From: Paenibacillus sp. L3-i20
GTDB lineage: Bacteria; Bacillota; Bacilli; Paenibacillales; Paenibacillaceae
Assembly: GCF_022180385.2 (NCBI RefSeq)
Contig: NZ_BQME02000001.1
Span: 2,232,178 to 2,296,177 of the forward strand
DNA: 64,000 nucleotides
Direction: 5' to 3'
The notes beneath the pieces were generated by a model. It was given only the letters and a program-made list of their open reading frames with translations. It was not told the origin of the DNA and did no database searches. Position numbers and translations under genes: made by a program. Below are positions 35,168 through 44,414 of the stretch, one piece after another. Each line of letters starts with the position of its first letter. The stretch's first letter is position 1.

Positions 35168-36202
35168 TTACAAAACATCAGACTGTATGAAGTGACTTTC
35201 GGACGCTTTAATTACTGTATAGAGCGGTGCTAATAATCGGAAGGAGCCCCGAAGCGGTGTATATCCGAGCGATCTATTAATGCGCAGTATCGGCTCATTC
35301 AAAGAATCGTTATCGGTACGAATGTAGTCGGCACCACGTAGCTTGCCAAGCTCAATGGCTTTAAGTTTAAGGGCGCGAGCAACCTTTTTGCCACGATACG
35401 CACGGTGAACACCCGTATACTCATGATACATGCCATTAGATTGCTCGTTATATAGAACATTGGTCATACCTACAAACTCATCACCATGGGCAGCAATAAT
35501 AACAAGTTCAGGCGTAAATCCTGGAACCTTCAAATACCACTGCAACCAATCCGAGTAGTTGGGAGTTTCCCCGATAAAGCCTGGAATATCCCTGCTTGTT
35601 TTTGTAGAAAGTTCATAGAGCTTTCGTTCGCTGTCTTCACCTGGTTCTTCGGCTAATGTGAGTAATCGCAGACCGTTCTTTGCGAGTAATGCATCTGGAG
35701 AAATACTATTTTCATCTAGGTAAGTTTTCTTTAGGTTAAGTACTGATTGATAGGCATGGCGTTCAACAATAAACCCACGGTGAGTGGCAAACTGCAATGC
35801 CTCGGGTTGATCGTCCCAAACAGTGGACATAAACGCATTTGCTCCAATATCCTTAGCCCAGTTAAGCATATGTTGGAGTAGTAGCGTACCAATACCTTGT
35901 TTACGATACTGCTCATCAACTAGAAGGATAGTGCATAAATATCCCGGTTCCGTCCAAGGTGCTCGCCATGAATAAAGATAACCGACAATGTGCCCATGGT
36001 CGTTCACAGCGACGCGCCGAGTTCGATCATAACCAGCCAAAAGACCATTTTCGTCCATCCATGTATGTCCAACATCGTACAGCTTATCATCGTCCTCTTT
36101 CAATGCCTCGGCTGTAGTAGGTTCTGGGTTTTCCTTATTTAATAATTCCGCTAGAGAACTATAGTCTTGCGGTAGTTGTAATTCCCTTAAGTGAATTTTC
36201 AT
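35168..36202 (-). CDS. Tandem GNAT acetyltransferase
   Basis: A 344-residue protein with two GNAT folds. The first (about 1-150) has the acetyl-CoA loop RKQGIGTLLLQHML. The second (about 170-330) has YRGKKVARALKLKAIELGK and ends in a typical IRTDNDSLNEPILRINRSLG segment. ATG 36202 has GGAG 9 bases upstream. Acceptor unknown; such tandem GNATs include aminoglycoside and mycothiol-type enzymes, but nothing here supports either. Confidence 0.8.
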   Translation of the reverse strand: MKIHLRELQLPQDYSSLAELLNKENPEPTTAEALKEDDDKLYDVGHTWMDENGLLAGYDRTRRVAVNDHGHIVGYLYSWRAPWTEPGYLCTILLVDEQYRKQGIGTLLLQHMLNWAKDIGANAFMSTVWDDQPEALQFATHRGFIVERHAYQSVLNLKKTYLDENSISPDALLAKNGLRLLTLAEEPGEDSERKLYELSTKTSRDIPGFIGETPNYSDWLQWYLKVPGFTPELVIIAAHGDEFVGMTNVLYNEQSNGMYHEYTGVHRAYRGKKVARALKLKAIELGKLRGADYIRTDNDSLNEPILRINRSLGYTPLRGSFRLLAPLYTVIKASESHFIQSDVL

Positions 36203-36329
36203 GTTTAATGTCTCCATTTCTATGACACAGTTAGTATGCGAATAGTATCTCATGGGGAGAGATCCAGAAGAAGGGTGCGGTTTAATTATAACTAAAGTTG
36301 ACTAGGGTAATGAGTCATTTAGAACATCA

Positions 36330-36366
36330 AAAAAACTGCATCCAGTCACAGAGACCAGATGCAGCT
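36330..36366 (-). terminator. Terminator of the qox operon
   Basis: On the minus strand CTGCATCTGG pairs with CTGGATGCAG, followed by T7, directly after qoxD. Confidence 0.85.
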
Positions 36367-36383
36367 TTATGTGATTCAATTTA

Positions 36384-36740
36384 TTAACCTGCAACTACAT
36401 TGTTATTCATAATCCATATTGAACCAGCTACAATGGTGACCAAAATAACGAGTCCGAAGATAAGCGTCATCAGGTTATAGCGAGGTTTTTCTTCATCTCG
36501 AATGTGCATGAAGAATATGAGTTGTACAGCAAATTGCATAATCGCCATAACAAGAATCAATACGACTGTAACTTGTTTATTGAACAAATCATTCATTACT
36601 GCGACTAGTGGGATGATCGTTAGCACAATGGAAAGGATGAAGCCGATAACATATGATTTCATCGATCCGCTATGACCGCCGCCATGTGAATCATGTCCTT
36701 CATGACCGTGATTGCCCTGTACTTGATTGTGATTCGCCAT
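36384..36740 (-). CDS. qoxD: Menaquinol oxidase aa3 subunit IV
   Basis: A 118-residue subunit with three membrane helices and VQLIFFMHIRDEEKPRYN, typical of the CyoD/QoxD family. The N-terminal tail is rich in His and Gly (seven His in residues 3-23). It starts 1 base after the qoxC stop with GGGGGTGAT as ribosome binding site inside qoxC. It helps assemble or stabilise the oxidase. Confidence 0.9.
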   Translation of the reverse strand: MANHNQVQGNHGHEGHDSHGGGHSGSMKSYVIGFILSIVLTIIPLVAVMNDLFNKQVTVVLILVMAIMQFAVQLIFFMHIRDEEKPRYNLMTLIFGLVILVTIVAGSIWIMNNNVVAG

Positions 36741-36741
36741 C

Positions 36742-37419
36742 TTACATCACCCCCATCAAATACACGATTGTGAAGACGAAGATCCAAATAACGTCAAGGA
36801 AATGCCAGTATAAGCTTACAATGTTAACTTTACGTTTCGTAACTGGTGTGATACCTCGGCGACTAATTTGAATAATAATAGACATCATCCACACAAGACC
36901 AAGTGAAACGTGCAATCCGTGAGCACCAACAAGTGTAAAGAAAGCTGACCAATAAGCACTTGTACCAATATTTGCACCTTCATGTACAAGGTGGATAAAC
37001 TCCGATACCTCTAGATATATAAATGATGCACCAAGTAATGCGGTTATAATAAGCCATCTAATGAGGCCCTTTTTATTTCCACGATTCATCTCTAGAAGAG
37101 CTATACCGCTAGTAAAGCTACTTGTTAGCAAGATGAAGGTTGAAGCGATAATACCTGGCAACTCGATTAAATCTCCGCCTGTTGGTCCGCCTGCAGTGTT
37201 TAAGCGCAGTACGATAAAAGTTGCGAAGAGAACGCCGAACAAAATAACGTCCGATATAAGAAATAGCCAGAAACCAAACGTTTTTAGTTCTTCTTGATCA
37301 TGGTGATCATGATGATCGTGATCACCATGATCTGCTTGATGGCCGCCGCCATGAGCGCCATGTGCCGCCGTAAGGGGATGCCCCTTACCGCCTGCTTTTT
37401 TCCCAATTGCGTGTGCCAT
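36742..37419 (-). CDS. qoxC: Menaquinol oxidase aa3 subunit III
   Basis: A 225-residue subunit with five helices of the COX3 family (KTFGFWLFLISDVILFGVLF; THxGxHGLHVSLGLVWM variant). It has an N-terminal extension of about 40 residues with clusters such as HGAHGGGHQADHGDHDHHDH. Its ATG shares one base with the qoxB stop (TAATG), so translation is coupled. Confidence 0.92.
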   Translation of the reverse strand: MAHAIGKKAGGKGHPLTAAHGAHGGGHQADHGDHDHHDHHDQEELKTFGFWLFLISDVILFGVLFATFIVLRLNTAGGPTGGDLIELPGIIASTFILLTSSFTSGIALLEMNRGNKKGLIRWLIITALLGASFIYLEVSEFIHLVHEGANIGTSAYWSAFFTLVGAHGLHVSLGLVWMMSIIIQISRRGITPVTKRKVNIVSLYWHFLDVIWIFVFTIVYLMGVM

Positions 37420-39407
37420 TAGTGAGCCCCCCTTGCCGCGGCTTCTGTCCGCTTAACTTCATCGACAGGAATATAGTAATCCGTATTGTAAGTGAAAGAT
37501 CTAACTAGCATGCAGACTACAACACCGATCATTCCAGGAATAATCATCCACTTCCAATCCCAAACAAATCCGAAACCAGCCACGAACCAGCACATGGACA
37601 TTATAAACGGAATGCCGGAATTACGAGGCATGTGGATTGGCGCAAGCGGAGCTTGCTCTGCTGCTATAACCTCAGGAGCTTCTGCTACGCCATTAAGTTT
37701 GCGCTGCTTCTTCTCCCACAGATCATCTTGACCTGTTACATGAGGAATTCGTGCAAAGTTGTACATTGGCGCAGGAGATGGGATCGACCACTCCAATGTT
37801 CTGCCGTCCCAAGCATCGCCAGATGTTTCTTTTTTAAGGAACTTGATGCTGTGAGCAATCTGCCACACTTGGAAGATAAACGCTAGTCCCATAATAAATG
37901 CACCTACGGTGGATATTATGTTCAGCGGCTCCCAGCCCATATCAAAGTTGTATTCATTAACACGTCGAGTCATACCGTCGAGACCAAGTGCATATTGCGG
38001 CATGAAGCAGACGTAGAAACCGATATTCCATAACCAGAAAGCCCATTTGCCAAGGCCTTCATGTAGCCTGAAACCGAACATCTTCGGCCACCAGTAGTAA
38101 AGTCCTGCGAAATAACCAAATACGACACCACCGATAAGCACCTGATGGAAATGCGCAATCAGGAAGTAGCTGTTATGGAACTGGAAGTCTGCTGGAGCTA
38201 CTGACAGCATGACCCCGGTCATTCCCCCAATAACGAAACATGGGATAAAGGCGACGGTCCACAACATCGGTGTCGGGAAAGATAGTCGACCTCGATACAT
38301 CGTAAACATCCAGTTGAACACTTTAACACCGGTCGGTATGGCGATCAACATTGTTGTGACGGCGAAGAACGCATTGACGTTCGCGCCAGAGCCCATCGTG
38401 AAGAAGTGATGCGCCCAAGTAAAGAAGGAGAAGAAACTAATAGACATAAGTGCAAATACCATTGATTTGTAACCGAATAGTTTTTTCTTAGAAAACGTTG
38501 ATACGATCTCTGAGAAGATACCAAAGGCAGGTAGAATAACGATATAAACTTCAGGATGTCCCCACATCCAGATGAGATTTATATACATCATCGGATTGCC
38601 GCCGCCGTCCAAGGTGAAGAAATGCGCACCAAAGTAGCGGTCAAGGAATAGTAGGAACAATGTTACGGTAAGGATAGGGAATGCGAATAAGATGGTAATA
38701 CATGAAGATAACGTAGACCATGTAAACATTGGCATCTGCATTAGCTTCATGCCAGGAGCTCTCATCTTCAGGATTGTAACGATAAAGTTGATACCTGTAG
38801 CAAGTGAGCCGATACCTGATATTTGTATACCCCAAATATAGAAGTCTTGTCCAAGACCAGGGCTACCAGACAGCCCGGAAAGCGGTGGATAAGCGAGCCA
38901 TCCGGCATCCGGTGAACCACCGATAATAAACGATACGTTGAATAGCATAGCCCCGAAGAAGAACATCCAGAAGCTCAGAGAGTTCAGGAACGGGAATGCG
39001 ACGTCACGCGCACCAAGTTGAAGCGGCACGATAACATTAAATAAACCGAACATTAGTGGCATCGCCATGAATAAGATCATGATTACGCCATGTGTTGTGA
39101 ATATCTGATTGTAATGCTCCGCATTTAGAAATTCCATCTGTGGTGCAGCGAGCTGTACACGCATAAGCAAGGCATCTACGCCACCACGGAATAGCATCAG
39201 GATGGAAGCAATGATATACATAATACCGATCTTCTTGTGATCGACGGATGTTAGCCATTCTGTCCAAAGCCAACGCCATTTTTTGAAAAAGGTTAAAGCG
39301 AATACGATCGCTACCATTGTTAATCCGATGGATACTTGAGCGCCGAGTATGAGAGGGTCGCCCGTAACGAAAAATTCGGATGAAAAATCTTTGATCTTAT
39401 CCCACAT
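37419..39407 (-). CDS. qoxB: Menaquinol oxidase aa3 subunit I
   Basis: The 662-residue catalytic subunit, which reduces oxygen to water and pumps protons. Haem and copper ligands are seen in TTHGVIMILFMAMPL (haem a His), WMWGHPEVYIVILPAFG (CuB His with the cross-linked Tyr), FFTWAHHFFTMG (CuB His pair) and SYFLIAHFHQVL (haem His pair). The HPEVY Glu supports proton pumping. The start has AAAGGAG 7 bases upstream. It is part of qoxABCD. Confidence 0.95.
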   Translation of the reverse strand: MWDKIKDFSSEFFVTGDPLILGAQVSIGLTMVAIVFALTFFKKWRWLWTEWLTSVDHKKIGIMYIIASILMLFRGGVDALLMRVQLAAPQMEFLNAEHYNQIFTTHGVIMILFMAMPLMFGLFNVIVPLQLGARDVAFPFLNSLSFWMFFFGAMLFNVSFIIGGSPDAGWLAYPPLSGLSGSPGLGQDFYIWGIQISGIGSLATGINFIVTILKMRAPGMKLMQMPMFTWSTLSSCITILFAFPILTVTLFLLFLDRYFGAHFFTLDGGGNPMMYINLIWMWGHPEVYIVILPAFGIFSEIVSTFSKKKLFGYKSMVFALMSISFFSFFTWAHHFFTMGSGANVNAFFAVTTMLIAIPTGVKVFNWMFTMYRGRLSFPTPMLWTVAFIPCFVIGGMTGVMLSVAPADFQFHNSYFLIAHFHQVLIGGVVFGYFAGLYYWWPKMFGFRLHEGLGKWAFWLWNIGFYVCFMPQYALGLDGMTRRVNEYNFDMGWEPLNIISTVGAFIMGLAFIFQVWQIAHSIKFLKKETSGDAWDGRTLEWSIPSPAPMYNFARIPHVTGQDDLWEKKQRKLNGVAEAPEVIAAEQAPLAPIHMPRNSGIPFIMSMCWFVAGFGFVWDWKWMIIPGMIGVVVCMLVRSFTYNTDYYIPVDEVKRTEAAARGAH

Positions 39408-39436
39408 GAAGTCTGCTCCTTTCGTTTACGGTGACC

Positions 39437-40444
39437 TTAATGCCCCGCATGTTCGTCTTTGTTAGCATTTTCGGAGTTCTCTTTAGAGTCTTTTTTAGTG
39501 TCCTCTTTAGAGCTTTCTTCCGTCTCTTTCTTAGTACCTTCTTTAGTAGGCTCAGTTGTTCCGCCGCCATGATTAGCATGGGCGCCTGTGCTGCCTTCTT
39601 CTACATATTGAGTTACGACATGATCGAACAATCCTTCAGGGAAGCTTGAGAAGAGTTGAACGTCAGAAGCACCTGGAGTAGTTAGCTCTTCATATCCTTC
39701 CATTGTGAGAGGAGGAGCACTGCCTTTAACTTCTTTAATCCATGCGTCATATTCTTCTTGAGATACAGCATCTGTCTTGAATGTCATTTGTGCAAAATGT
39801 TCTCCATTAAAGTTGGCTCCTGAGCCGAAGTAGCTGCCTTTTTCGTCAGCTTGCAAATGCAGAGTCATTGCCATACCTGACATGGAGTAGATTTGACCGC
39901 CGAGCTGCGGTATCCAGAAAGAGTTCATCGCTGTGTCCGATGTCACTTTGAAACGAATTGGAACATCTTCTGGGATCTTAATGTAGTTAACCGTTGCAAT
40001 ATCCTCATCAGGGTATTTAAATAGCCATTTCCAATCCATAGACGTGACCTGAATGGTTATTGGTTCTTTGTCTGACGCGATTGCCTTAGAAGGCTCTAGC
40101 TTATACGTATAATCAACCGTAATCACCGCAAGGATTATAATAATAACGATTGGTATACCCCACCAAGTCACTTCCAACTTCGTGTTATGCTCCCAGTTTG
40201 GTGTATAAGCTGCTTTGCGATTAGGACGATCCCGGTAGCGCCAGACTATGAACCCAGCCAAAATTAAGACGGGAACAATAATCACGGCACATAGCAAAGT
40301 TGTTATGATTATCAAATCTTTTTGAGACTGAGCGATCGGTCCTTTAGGATCAAGCACCATGTAGTCTGCACTGCTGCAGCCTGCAAGTATGGAGATCATA
40401 GCTAGGAAGAACGCGGTTGCCAGCACTCGATAATAACGTCTCAT
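39437..40444 (-). CDS. qoxA: Menaquinol oxidase aa3 subunit II (lipoprotein)
   Basis: A 335-residue subunit with a signal peptide ending in lipobox LAGC, two helices (about 42-66 and 88-108), and a cupredoxin domain with FWIPQLGGQIYSMSGMAM. The CuA cysteines of cytochrome c oxidases are absent, as expected for a quinol oxidase. A 45-residue Lys/Glu/Thr/His tail extends the C terminus. ATG 40444 follows GGAGTGG. First gene of qoxABCD. Confidence 0.93.
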   Translation of the reverse strand: MRRYYRVLATAFFLAMISILAGCSSADYMVLDPKGPIAQSQKDLIIITTLLCAVIIVPVLILAGFIVWRYRDRPNRKAAYTPNWEHNTKLEVTWWGIPIVIIIILAVITVDYTYKLEPSKAIASDKEPITIQVTSMDWKWLFKYPDEDIATVNYIKIPEDVPIRFKVTSDTAMNSFWIPQLGGQIYSMSGMAMTLHLQADEKGSYFGSGANFNGEHFAQMTFKTDAVSQEEYDAWIKEVKGSAPPLTMEGYEELTTPGASDVQLFSSFPEGLFDHVVTQYVEEGSTGAHANHGGGTTEPTKEGTKKETEESSKEDTKKDSKENSENANKDEHAGH

Positions 40445-40572
40445 CACGTTTCCACTCCTCATTAATATATGCTTACGACTACCATAGCAGATTTAAACTG
40501 TATTTACTTCGGGGTTAACAATTACGTAAACAATTTGACTTTTTTCCGACAAACAATGGTCACGACTTAGAC

Positions 40573-40613
40573 AAAAGAACGACAACCGGATATGTTCCAG
40601 TTGTCGTTCTTTT
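40573..40613. terminator. Terminator, perfect 14-bp stem
   Basis: AAAAGAACGACAAC (40573-40586) pairs perfectly with GTTGTCGTTCTTTT (40600-40613). It follows the minus-strand ytxJ gene. The plus strand has the same tail. Confidence 0.85.
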
Positions 40614-40645
40614 GCCTCATTTCATAATAAGTGGAACTTATTGGA

Positions 40646-40996
40646 TTATTGAGAAACCGCAAGTACACGCCTTATTGCAGTCGATTCAATTTGGCGATGT
40701 GAGGCATGCCAGATGACTTGACCTCCTTTTAGTAGTAAAGCTTGTGGTGATTGATGAGTGATGGAAAAACGCCGAGTAATTTCATTAGAAAGTGCTCTTT
40801 CTTCAATAACTCTAACCATTACCATTCCAATATGCAGTCTCTCAGCAAGTATTTGCTGGGCGAACTGTTGCATATGTGCATGAACGAAGCTGCTTGTTCC
40901 ACAGCGGGTACTGTGCTTGAAAATAATAGTAGGTTTGTGGTGGGACTGCGCTATAACGGAATTGAGCTCTGCTTGTGTTTGAATCAAATGAATCAT
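40646..40996 (-). CDS. ytxJ: Bacilliredoxin-like YtxJ (BrxC) family protein
   Basis: A 116-residue thioredoxin-fold protein with KHSTRCGTSSFVH near residue 32. BrxC removes bacillithiol from oxidised proteins through one cysteine. The usual TCPIS is here RCGTS, keeping the Cys and Ser but losing the Pro. The LLLKGGQVIWHASH end matches the family. ATG 40996 has GAGGTG upstream. Confidence 0.8.
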   Translation of the reverse strand: MIHLIQTQAELNSVIAQSHHKPTIIFKHSTRCGTSSFVHAHMQQFAQQILAERLHIGMVMVRVIEERALSNEITRRFSITHQSPQALLLKGGQVIWHASHRQIESTAIRRVLAVSQ

Positions 40997-41174
40997 TTTG
41001 TTCACCTCGTATCGTTATTCTAATGAACCGGTCGAGCTCATAAAATAAGGATGAAACTCAACTGACTGATTTAATAAGGTATGTACATGGCAACGTTTCA
41101 GTAAAGGCTAATCCACTGCAGTAAATCCCTATTAATAGTTGGGCGATTAGAGTATTTAAGGGGTGTGAAGAAAA

Positions 41175-41525
41175 GTGATCAATGAACTGTCATGGCTTGA
41201 GCTTGCTGTGCTCATACTCGCTAGTTATCGCTTTACTCGGCTTATTGTATTTGATGAGATTACATCATTCCTCCGCAAACCTTTTTTGGAGGAGCACTAT
41301 GAGACAAATGAAGAAGGCAAGACTATAGCAGTAATTAATGAAAAAGGTGGATTTATACGTTCTTTTTTTCGAAGGTTGTTAACTTGCTACTGGTGTGTAG
41401 GAATATGGTCAGCCATTGTTGTCGTAGTTGCTTATTTTCTCATTCCTACTATTGTATATCCGATTCTCTTTGTACTTGCAGTAGCTGGAGCTGCTGGTGT
41501 GCTGGAATCCTTTGTGAAGGGATAG
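41175..41525 (+). CDS. DUF1360 membrane protein
   Basis: A 116-residue protein with ASYRFTRLIVFDEITSFLRK near the N terminus, a central basic FFRRLLTCYWCVGIW and a C-terminal helix. The RLIVFDE and TCxWCxGxW motifs fit DUF1360 (YngL-like) proteins of spore formers. The likely start is GTG 41175 behind GGGGTGTGAAG. Function unknown. Confidence 0.75.
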   Translation: MINELSWLELAVLILASYRFTRLIVFDEITSFLRKPFLEEHYETNEEGKTIAVINEKGGFIRSFFRRLLTCYWCVGIWSAIVVVVAYFLIPTIVYPILFVLAVAGAAGVLESFVKG

Positions 41526-41553
41526 CTGCTCAATAGTTAATTATATTACGGCA

Positions 41554-41593
41554 AAAAACCTCTCATTCCTATTTTGAAGGAAGAGAGGTTTTT
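41554..41593. terminator. Bidirectional terminator
   Basis: AAAAACCTCTC pairs with GAGAGGTTTTT; the two flanking genes converge on it. Confidence 0.85.
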
Positions 41594-41645
41594 AGGGGCG
41601 TCCCTTTGGGTCAAAGCTCATACATAAATGAATTTTGCTAAGCAA

Positions 41646-41933
41646 TTATTTAATATCGTCTGAGTATGAATCAGCATTATTGTTGTCATGCAACCTTGCA
41701 TGCACAAGACCAATCGCTGTACCAATAACATAAATATGAACGCTGCCGATCAGAAATCCAATACCGACCATGAGGCCGATGTTTTGATCACTAAAGTGAC
41801 TTAAGTTGATGAGACATAACAGGACACCAATCGTGAGAACTCCCCAAGCAATAATGGTCATTACATGGACTAAACGCTTTACATCGGATTTGGATGGTCC
41901 TACTTGGCTTATTGAAACTGTTTTGGTTGTCAT
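41646..41933 (-). CDS. Small two-helix membrane protein
   Basis: A 95-residue protein with hydrophobic segments at about 23-43 and 53-75 and a hydrophilic Asn/Asp-rich tail. Not recognised. ATG 41933 follows AGGAG by 8 bases, so it is probably real. It lies downstream of the PBP gene on the same strand, about 120 bases away. Confidence 0.6.
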   Translation of the reverse strand: MTTKTVSISQVGPSKSDVKRLVHVMTIIAWGVLTIGVLLCLINLSHFSDQNIGLMVGIGFLIGSVHIYVIGTAIGLVHARLHDNNNADSYSDDIK

Positions 41934-42052
41934 ATGAAACACTCCTATTCAGTGTTTGTAAGTGCTTTCTTTAACAACACTATAACACATTATATGTCGT
42001 TTGTTCAAAGAAAATTCACTTTTTGCACATAAAATGGACAAAAGTTGTTCTG

Positions 42053-44167
42053 TTATTCTTTCCACCAGCGCTTCAAATCATCCAACCAGGAACGTTTGTT
42101 CTTATCATTACCCTTAATGTTACCATCATATCCTTTATTTTCTTTTTCGTTGCTACTTACGGTCGTACCGCATACCTCTGTCGGTACTGTACCTACGAGT
42201 AAGGTTTCTATTCTGCGGTTAGGACATGTAGCAGCAGCAAGCTTTCCAGAGGTTGGATCAATAAAAACATTGACGACACCTTCTGGCATGGAAAATATTT
42301 TTGGTGGAACGGTAGATAAGGAGCTTTCAATAAAGCTCGCAAAGATGGGTGCCGCCCGATGTGCCTCTGCTACGGTAAGTTTTCGATCCTTGTCATAGCC
42401 CACCCAAACAGCAGTAGTAAGCTCTGGTGTATAACCTACTAGCCAAGCATCTGTCGGAGTCGTTCCTGTCTTGCCTGCCACAGGTCGTTTAATAACAGAG
42501 GCGACTCGGTGTGCAGTTCCGCCAGTATCAAACACACTTTCCATTAAGCTAGTCATCACATAGGCTTCAGCAGGTGAGATGACTCCATCACTTTTTTCCT
42601 TCGCTTCATATATAACTTGTCCTTTATGATCTTCAATCCGCAAGATGGCAACAGGTTCAATGCGAATCCCCTCATTCGCGAATGTCCCATAAGCAGAAGC
42701 CATCTCGAATGGGCTTACAGGAAAGGTGCCAAGAGCAAGGGACGGGACAGGTCTCATAGGACTGCCTATTCCTAACTTACGGGCTGTATCAATCACTTTC
42801 CCGGCACCAACAGTCATAATCGTATTTACGGCGTATATATTATCCGAGCCAGAAACTGCTTGTCGCATATCTATATAGTCATTTGCATATTTATCGTTGT
42901 AATTATGCGGTTCATACGTTTTGCGTCCTTCATCATACGAAAACACGGTCGGTTCGCTTTTGAATCGCGTTAGGGGAGACATAAAGCCGCTCCTTATAGC
43001 AGTTAGGTATAGAAAAGGTTTGAAAGTAGAGCCAGGCTGACGCGTACTGGCAAATACACGATTATATTGATTGTTTTTATAGTCTCTGCCACCGACCATC
43101 GCTTTAATGTAGCCATTGCGTGGATCGATTGCGATCAGTGCCGCCTGCTGCGTCGAGCTTTCTGGTATAACTTTATTAATGGATTCCTCTGCGGCAGCTT
43201 GTGCTTCTTGATCTAGTGTCGTGTATATTGTAATGCCGCCTTTGTTAAGCATATCGCTCTCTATACCTAATTTCTCTACAGCAATATTACGTATATAGTC
43301 ACGGAAATAAGGGGCGAATCCTTCTGTTTGCTCTAAACTAAGCGGTTGGAATTGCAACACTTCCGCATAAGCAGCTGCAGCCTGTTCCTCATTGATAGAA
43401 CCGCCTTCCTTCATTGCCTCCAAAATAACAAATTGTCTGTCCTTTGCATTTTTCATATTCAAATAAGGAGAGTAGTATTTCGGTCCCTTCGGAATGCCGG
43501 CAAGCATCGTACTTTCAGCAATGGATAGCTCAGAGGCATGTTTGTCGAAATAGAGCTTAGCAGCAGCTTCGATTCCATAGGAGCCATGGCCATAATATAT
43601 TTGGTTTAAATACATCCCCAAAATATCGTCTTTTGAATATTTCATCTCAAGTTGAGCAGTGTACATTGCTTCCTTCAGCTTGCGCTGCCAAGTACGTTCA
43701 TGAGTTAAATACAGATTGCGGGCAAGTTGCTGTGTCAACGTACTGGCGCCTTGCTTAGTCGACATGCTTTGAACATTAACGACAACAGCACGAGCCATAC
43801 CTTTCAAGTCGAAGCCGGCATGGTTGTAGAACCTGCGGTCTTCAACGGCTAACGTTGCATCGATGACATAGTGCGATATATTTTCCAATGAGACAGAACG
43901 GCGATTCTCGCCTCCGTGAAATGTATCAATAACGTTGCCGTCCAGATCGAGCATTTGCGAAGTTTGACTAATTGTTGAAACAGGCAGTGTTTGCGTGCGC
44001 AAATAGAAATAAAGACCTGCGATTGACACGAAAGCAATGACTCCCAATATAGCGATGCGGCGAAACCATTTCTTGAGACGTAAAATATAAGGAAGCATCC
44101 TCTCGGATAGTATAGGAAATAGATGCTGGCGGTGCGGTTTTCCTTGCCGCTTTGAGGACTGTTTCAT
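42053..44167 (-). CDS. Class A penicillin-binding protein (PBP1A family)
   Basis: A 704-residue bifunctional peptidoglycan synthase. A cytoplasmic basic N terminus and one anchor helix (about 38-58) precede the GT51 glycosyltransferase domain (AVEDRRFYNHAGFD; GASTLTQQLARNLYL) and the transpeptidase domain with GSTFKPFLYL (SxxK), SGSDN and KTGTTPTDAW. ATG 44167 has AAGGGAG 8 bases upstream. A perfect Spo0A-box sequence lies 123 bases upstream. Near speE, as pbpG is in Bacillus, so it may be the pbpG counterpart. Confidence 0.93.
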   Translation of the reverse strand: MKQSSKRQGKPHRQHLFPILSERMLPYILRLKKWFRRIAILGVIAFVSIAGLYFYLRTQTLPVSTISQTSQMLDLDGNVIDTFHGGENRRSVSLENISHYVIDATLAVEDRRFYNHAGFDLKGMARAVVVNVQSMSTKQGASTLTQQLARNLYLTHERTWQRKLKEAMYTAQLEMKYSKDDILGMYLNQIYYGHGSYGIEAAAKLYFDKHASELSIAESTMLAGIPKGPKYYSPYLNMKNAKDRQFVILEAMKEGGSINEEQAAAAYAEVLQFQPLSLEQTEGFAPYFRDYIRNIAVEKLGIESDMLNKGGITIYTTLDQEAQAAAEESINKVIPESSTQQAALIAIDPRNGYIKAMVGGRDYKNNQYNRVFASTRQPGSTFKPFLYLTAIRSGFMSPLTRFKSEPTVFSYDEGRKTYEPHNYNDKYANDYIDMRQAVSGSDNIYAVNTIMTVGAGKVIDTARKLGIGSPMRPVPSLALGTFPVSPFEMASAYGTFANEGIRIEPVAILRIEDHKGQVIYEAKEKSDGVISPAEAYVMTSLMESVFDTGGTAHRVASVIKRPVAGKTGTTPTDAWLVGYTPELTTAVWVGYDKDRKLTVAEAHRAAPIFASFIESSLSTVPPKIFSMPEGVVNVFIDPTSGKLAAATCPNRRIETLLVGTVPTEVCGTTVSSNEKENKGYDGNIKGNDKNKRSWLDDLKRWWKE

Positions 44168-44289
44168 GATGAAAACTCCCTTCGTTGTAAAACAATACAT
44201 CTCTTAGTATGGAAAAATGAGGAACGACCTATTCATACGAAGATGGATGTATTTCAAATCATGCTAAAAAAGATATGAATGAAATATTT

Positions 44290-44296
44290 TGTCGAA
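44290..44296. promoter_or_regulatory. Spo0A box
   Basis: TGTCGAA, within TTTTGTCGAAAG, is an exact match to the 0A-box consensus. It lies between the divergent PBP and MFS genes. One 7-base match can occur by chance. Confidence 0.35.
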
Positions 44297-44414
44297 AGGT
44301 CCATTTTTTTCGCAATCATTTATACTAAAGCTTAGAGAGTGACGGCTGTGCACCGGTACATACAACTAGAAGGGGTCTGCTCTTAACTAGAGATATAGAG
44401 GAGCTGGGGGAATA

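Noticed and set aside
39397..39579. Minus-strand Lys-rich reading frame
   Set aside because: It is a shifted frame of the charged qoxA tail.
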